A DNA stretch of 64,000 nt from Rachycentron canadum (taxonomy: Eukaryota > Chordata > Actinopteri > Carangiformes > Rachycentridae): the NCBI GenBank assembly GCA_038496675.1, contig CM076648.1, forward strand, positions 13,260,429 to 13,324,428, read 5' to 3'. The notes under the pieces were generated by a model. It had not been told where the DNA came from. It did no database searches and worked only from the letters and a program-made list of their open reading frames with translations. This document shows, one piece after another, positions 59,283 to 64,000 of the stretch; positions within the stretch are counted from its first letter, which is position 1, and each line of letters begins with the position of its first letter. Made by a program: the position numbers and the translations under genes.

Positions 59283-59622
59283 TAACATTGAAAATAACTT
59301 TTGGAAACTACTGCTAATTTTAGTAATACTACTATTAATATTAATATTAACACTATAATAGTCACAGTGGGAAACGTCTACCACACTGCACACCTCACTT
59401 AATTTCTCATTCAATTATTATTTGCTGGAGGGCAGTGGGCAAATGTTTAATGTATGAATCTTTAGACCTGTGTTAGCGTGTCTGTTTGTTTGGTTGCCAT
59501 AGAGCGGGGGATGTGTTGTAGCAGTCTATCGCTTGTCTCCTCACTTAAATCTCTACTTTCACATTCCTTGAGGCTAGTATTGGAGCTAACACCCCTCCTC
59601 TTTGCACCTTCACAGACTGCAA

Positions 59623-59699
<77 letters not shown>
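59623..59699. repeat. (GT)n microsatellite
   Basis: About 38 GT units with one TTT interruption; the frames through it encode CV or TH repeats only. Confidence 0.97.
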
Positions 59700-59701
<2 letters not shown>

Positions 59702-60317
59702 AGTGAGACGAAGATGGTGCTGTCTATGTCTCTGGGTGCCCCCTTGCTGAGCTGTCATCACTCCATGGCACCGGGTACACAGCACAGCTGCAGGGGAACC
59801 ACTCTGCAGGGAACCTTCGTTTCCATCTGTCTCCAATTCACAGTGGCACCTATTTAGAGCAGCTGAGCGGCTGTGCATGCCACGAGCCACAAGAGAGAAG
59901 AGAGACTGAGTTTGGGGGGGGTCAAGAGAGGTGGGCATCAACAGATCACATGTTTGAGTTTAGGGCAAGCAAGATTGTGGGGTGATGTTTGACAGAGGCA
60001 TAATGAACTTGTCTTATATGACGCTATCATAGTAATACATCAGCCGAAGCTGGTAACACAACAGAATGTAACATATTGCATTTTTCATTTCATTACTGAT
60101 GTAATCAGGTTGTCATCAACTGTCAGATTTCTTTATCCAGAGGGAAAGGAAAGAAAAAATACAACCCAAACACAATGTTTATACTTGTCTGCAGTCAAGG
60201 AGGCAGTAGAGTCATATAGACAGTATCAGTTTTGAACACAAGTCTTATCTTTGCTAGATGATCTACCAGTGCATCAGTGCATACACCATATAGACAGACA
60301 TCTGATTTTATTTTTAC

Positions 60318-60521
60318 TTTTTTTTTTTTTTAAATTTGTATATTGCAAGATATTTTTGGGGCATTTTTTTCACCTTTATTGTGATATTCACAGTGAGAGA
60401 GAGACATGAAAGTTAGGGAAAGGGGGGGGAATGACAGCAATGGGCCATAAGTCTGAACCCAGGCTATTGCAATTAGGACAAGCCTTCATGGTATGTGCTC
60501 TACCAGGTGAGCCACCAGTGT
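60318..60521 (-). repeat. tRNA-derived SINE with A/B boxes and A-rich tail
   Basis: On the minus strand the element starts with a tRNA-like head: TGGCTCACCTGGTAGAGCAC (A-box region, 60514-60495) and GGTTCAGACTT (B box, 60459-60449). A pyrimidine-rich body follows (ctgtcattcccccccc, tcatgtctctctctc), then 'aaaggtgaaaaaaatgccc' and an A-rich tail near 60332-60318. This order matches a very common teleost SINE. The B box has drifted from GGTTCGA, so this copy is probably silent. Confidence 0.75.
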
Positions 60522-61989
60522 TGCAAATTTTTATCTTCTTTTTGTAATTTGACTTTCAAAACCCTAGAGTAACCCTATCAATCCATATCAGTTTAATATC
60601 ATTGTGCACATATAACAGCTTTTGTGTGTGTGCGCACAGATGAGTATGTGTGTCAGTTTGTGCATGTGTGCATACACTATGTATTACTGAACTTGTGTCT
60701 GTGTGTATGCAAGTATGAGAGCGGGCTTAATTTAGCAGGTGTGATTTGACAGTTCTTGAATGAGTGCCAAGTCTGCTGTACGCAGGGTAAGAAAAAGGAG
60801 GTGCTCAATGTGCATCTGTGTGGAGCTCGATGGTGACAGATGGGGACGGTTTAACTTATAGAGTTCTGTTAAGATCTGGAGGTTTTTCTGAAGCTGTCTG
60901 TGCCAAGCAGGTGCACAGTCTAAAAACACCACAGAGAGAGAAGGTGAACAAGTCTCGACTGGCTTATTTGTCTGGTAGTGGTGTTTCCACTGATAGAGGT
61001 AGTTTTCCAGTGCATACTGTGTTTTTTTTGTTCAAGTGGTTTCTTCTTTATGTGTGTCCAAATTCATTGCAGTAACTACCTTTTGAAGAGACACTACCCT
61101 TAAGTGTTCTCATTCATCCTGTGTTACTGTGGGCAAATGGAAACAAATAGAAACTACTGTCACATCAATATTCTTTGGTGAAGTCTTCCATGAATTGTTG
61201 TTGAAGCTTACAAGGACGTTAGTTAAGAGAAGCTTTACTATTAAACGTTTTAGAAACGATCAGTGAAACTGTCAGTTCTGTTTTGAAACATCCAAACAGA
61301 AACAACAATGCCATGTCTTCCTATAGTTTAATTCTAGTCTACAAAACAATTCAAATACCAAATGATGCTGAAGTCATTCAAAAAAGTAAATCATTACAGT
61401 GACAGGAGGCAATGTTTCAAGTTTACTAAAGTTATTCCACAGTTTCTGATCTTTCTACAGCCTAGAAATGTGTATAATTAATGGAAAAATATGCGTGCAA
61501 TCTCTTTAACTGCATTAGAAGCAAATTCATTAAGTGCTGTACAACTCTGGAGTATGTGCTGGCTTTAAGGAGGGCTGCAGAGTTGAAAAGTTCAGCCAGT
61601 TAGTGGTGGCCAGGTGTCTCACAGGCAGACAAGACGCTTCACCATATGGCTGCTTCTCACCACCAGACGCCAGCCGTCCCAACCACTGACTTTCACATAC
61701 TTCACTTTTGTTATACAAGGTGAAAAGTTGTTTCTGGTCTAAACCCTGACCAACATGGTGAATGAACTATTTATGCGTTAACATTCATAAGGAAGTCACA
61801 GTGCGTCAATAAGACAATTAATAACCTGGCGGGTAAACAAAAAACGACAGATTTTAAGCATCTTCTCTGGATTTCTGATATACCAACAAAGTTGCAGATT
61901 ATGTTGCTTCTCTCCTGCATGCTGATTGGAGTTTTAAAGATGTAATGAAGTCCTGGTGTGTCCTCCTGCTGGGTTTGTATTTGGCGAAG

Positions 61990-62300
61990 GGTGCCTGTGT
62001 GTCGCTGATAGAGGGATCTCTCTGACACGGCTGCTCTGGCCCGCTGCATCTGGGAGCCAGTAGCGGCAGCCGCTGGGGGGAGATAAGGCAAGGCTAGCCG
62101 CTCGCCTGTAACGCACATTTTGCCCCCCTGTGCCCTACTCTCCTCTCCTCCTCTGCTCCCCCCTCCACCCATCCTCCCTCCCGTCATCCCCCTGACCTTA
62201 TCTCAGGGGAGAAGGCACCACTGGGTCGCTGCTGTGATAGCACCTGCCAGAACCAGAGCTGGCCTCTGGTGATTATGGAGGAATCATTATCTCTCTCTTC
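61990..62300. promoter_or_regulatory. Possible conserved noncoding block I with three GATA motifs
   Basis: GC-rich, high-complexity sequence with AGATAAG at 62081-62087, CTTATCT at 62197-62203 and TTATCT at 62287-62292. An E-box-like CACCTG occurs near 62241. A minus-strand frame of 138 codons (62187-61771) crosses it but has no domain and no splice context. Clustered GATA motifs suggest a blood or endothelial enhancer, an inference from motifs only. Confidence 0.28.
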
Positions 62301-62334
62301 CCAAAAACTCATTTTATACCTGCCAACATCTGAA

Positions 62335-62359
62335 GGGGGGGGTGGGGGGGTGGGGGGGT
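62335..62359 (+). repeat. G-rich tract, potential G-quadruplex
   Basis: Three runs of seven to eight G separated by single T. Confidence 0.9.
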
Positions 62360-62401
62360 AAAGGAGCAAAGGCTTCTATAACAGGTAACACAGGGAAAAT
62401 C

Positions 62402-62426
62402 GTGTGTGTGTGTGTGTGTGTGTGTT
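62402..62426. repeat. (GT)n microsatellite
   Basis: About twelve GT units. Confidence 0.95.
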
Positions 62427-62429
62427 TGC

Positions 62430-64000
62430 ATGTGTATGAAGAGAGCAAGCTGGAAAAATACATGCACCAACACATCTTGCCTTTTTGCCATGCAGGATTT
62501 AAGTTTGATACAATTGTGATAAGATAATGATTATATGTGATTGGTGCTGATCATCTAACCTAACATAAGGGCACAAGGGTGATGCTTTAACGTCATAAAC
62601 TAGATTCCCATGTAAATTTAATGAGGGTTGTCTAACTCTAAGACATGTTGGATACACATGAAAAAACGTTTTTCTTTTTAAATTCTTTGAGTTTGTTCAG
62701 TATGTTCATTTACAAATCAATTTCCTTTTCTCTACTCCCTTTCATGAGAGAAGCAACACCTCTTTGCTGTTTCTGTTTTTATTTTTTTTCTCTTTCCACA
62801 ATTATCTAATCAATTTAAAACTGTATACAGATAAGTTCCTGTTGGCTCATATAGTCCAATCGAGATTAAAACTTTGCCTTCTGTGTCACTGTGCCTGTGA
62901 TAAAGATCCCCTCTCCACCTGTTCTCACAGCAGCTCCTTCCCCACAAAAGTTTTCATTTTCATTTTCATTTTGCTGATTACTGTAGTTACAGGAATTTCT
63001 GCATCTGAAGCTGGGAATGCAAATCCTAAAAGAAATGTAATCTGGACTTTGATAAAACCTGACTATCTAATGCATCAACTTGTAAATATGGGAAATCCCT
63101 TTGGTTTAGCTGCTGAAAAAAAACACTTAACCACCCATGTACTATATGCACTGAGCTCTCTCCCCCTCTCTCTCTCTCCCTCTGTCCCCCGCACCCAGAG
63201 ACAGAGAAAGCAACATGAGTTTCTCTCACTTCCTCTCTGCTGATGACCATCTGTGTGTTGGTTTCAGCCAGGCACTTGGCACATCTGTGTACTCACATCC
63301 CCTCTCACTTCTCTCATCAGCACACTTCTTGCGCCAACAGAAAAATGTGGCTGGGTATGTGTGTATGGCAGCGAGGAGTATTGCTATCACATACACACAG
63401 GCCACTCCGTCTGGTTTAGGGGTTAATGAGTCCTGGGGGGTCAGAAGTCAAAGAGTCGATGGTAACACTGTTGCTAGAATTTCACATGAGAGACACTTTC
63501 AGCTGTTTCAACTTTGTAAAGTTTTTTTTTAGCATCTTTGATTCCAAGTGTGTGACAGCAATGTTTAAGCATATGTTTTTTTGTCTTTCACTGTGAACAG
63601 GCGTTGGCCTGCATGCTTTCTCTCTATTTATAGGTGAGCTTGCTTTAACCCTCATGGTGTTGTGTGGTTGGGGGTTAAATGAAAATCTAAGTGTCAAATT
63701 AGGTTAAAATGATAGAATCTTTGATTAAAGATGACAGCACAAATCCCCAAACGTTCACCATCATTCCTACAGACAAGTACTACATAATAATACTACTGAA
63801 TTAATCTGATCATCATCAGGGGTAAACCCTTTAAAGAGTCCCAATACCCTTTGAATTTTTCTTTTAATTTCTCTACAATTTATGGTGTCAATAAGATAAA
63901 AGACAAGAGATAAAAAAGATACTCCATAAACAGGCTCTATGTAAATTTCACATCTTCCAAAATGTTGAAAGGGGTTACAACATACAGCAAACTAGCAGAT
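62430..64000. other. Unannotated DNA at the right edge
   Basis: No gene supported. The plus-strand frames at 62764-63243 and 63215-63532 overlap each other and antisense frames and lack any domain. An ATTTTC triplication occurs at about 62954-62972 and a CT-rich tract at 63157-63185. Confidence 0.5.

Larger units (their letters stand above)
44882..64000 (-). other. acsf3 5' intron (at least 19 kb, runs off window)
   Basis: The exon at 44881 begins in phase 0 and needs an upstream exon ending in the A3 region. I searched the minus strand to 64000 for a YTSGTTG-x-PKGV-type segment and did not find one. The interval therefore appears to be intron, holding repeats, GATA-motif blocks and an orphan exon-like element. 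The boundary with any gene farther right is outside the window. Confidence 0.75.

Noticed and set aside
61771..62187. 138-codon minus-strand frame
   Set aside because: GC-rich sequence without splice context or recognised domain; better described as a possible regulatory block.

Overview
The window is vertebrate nuclear DNA, almost certainly from a teleost and probably a percomorph. The evidence is long introns with GT-AG splice sites, a high density of (CA)n microsatellites, several interspersed-repeat families I recognise as common in teleosts, and a tandem acsf3-cdh15 arrangement that matches human chromosome 16q24. I see no bacterial-type operons, no CRISPR array and no intact transposon ORF. 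Most open reading frames here are random or microsatellite frames.

Two genes can be supported, both on the minus strand. (1) acsf3, the mitochondrial malonyl-CoA/methylmalonyl-CoA synthetase, is represented by eight coding exons from 44881 down to the stop codon at 21650. These encode the last 348 residues: the second half of the N-terminal domain, the hinge, and the C-terminal lid. The exons carrying the start codon, the targeting peptide and the P-loop-like A3 motif are not in the window, so the intron upstream of the first visible exon is at least 19 kb. (2) A signal-peptide exon at 3098-3048 is best explained as coding exon 1 of cdh15 (M-cadherin); the rest of that gene would lie left of position 1.

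Layout: 1-3047, first intron of the putative cdh15. 3048-3530, its first exon and likely promoter, with E-boxes. 3.5-21 kb, intergenic DNA with repeats, a MITE, SINE remnants and stretches that look constrained. 21.0-44.9 kb, acsf3 3' UTR, exons and introns; the largest visible intron is 11.3 kb and holds repeats and conserved-looking blocks. 44.9-64 kb, the 5' acsf3 intron, with long microsatellites, a SINE, GATA-motif clusters, an orphan 32-nt exon-like element with excellent splice sites, and a possible thioredoxin-like relic.

The two genes are functionally unrelated (mitochondrial fatty-acid synthesis/malonate detoxification versus muscle cell adhesion); their adjacency is conserved synteny. 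The more unusual observations are the 52.26-kb microexon, which would introduce a stop codon, and the microsatellite and G-rich tracts that form or abut the acceptor tracts of two acsf3 exons. I did not find a convincing new multi-gene system.
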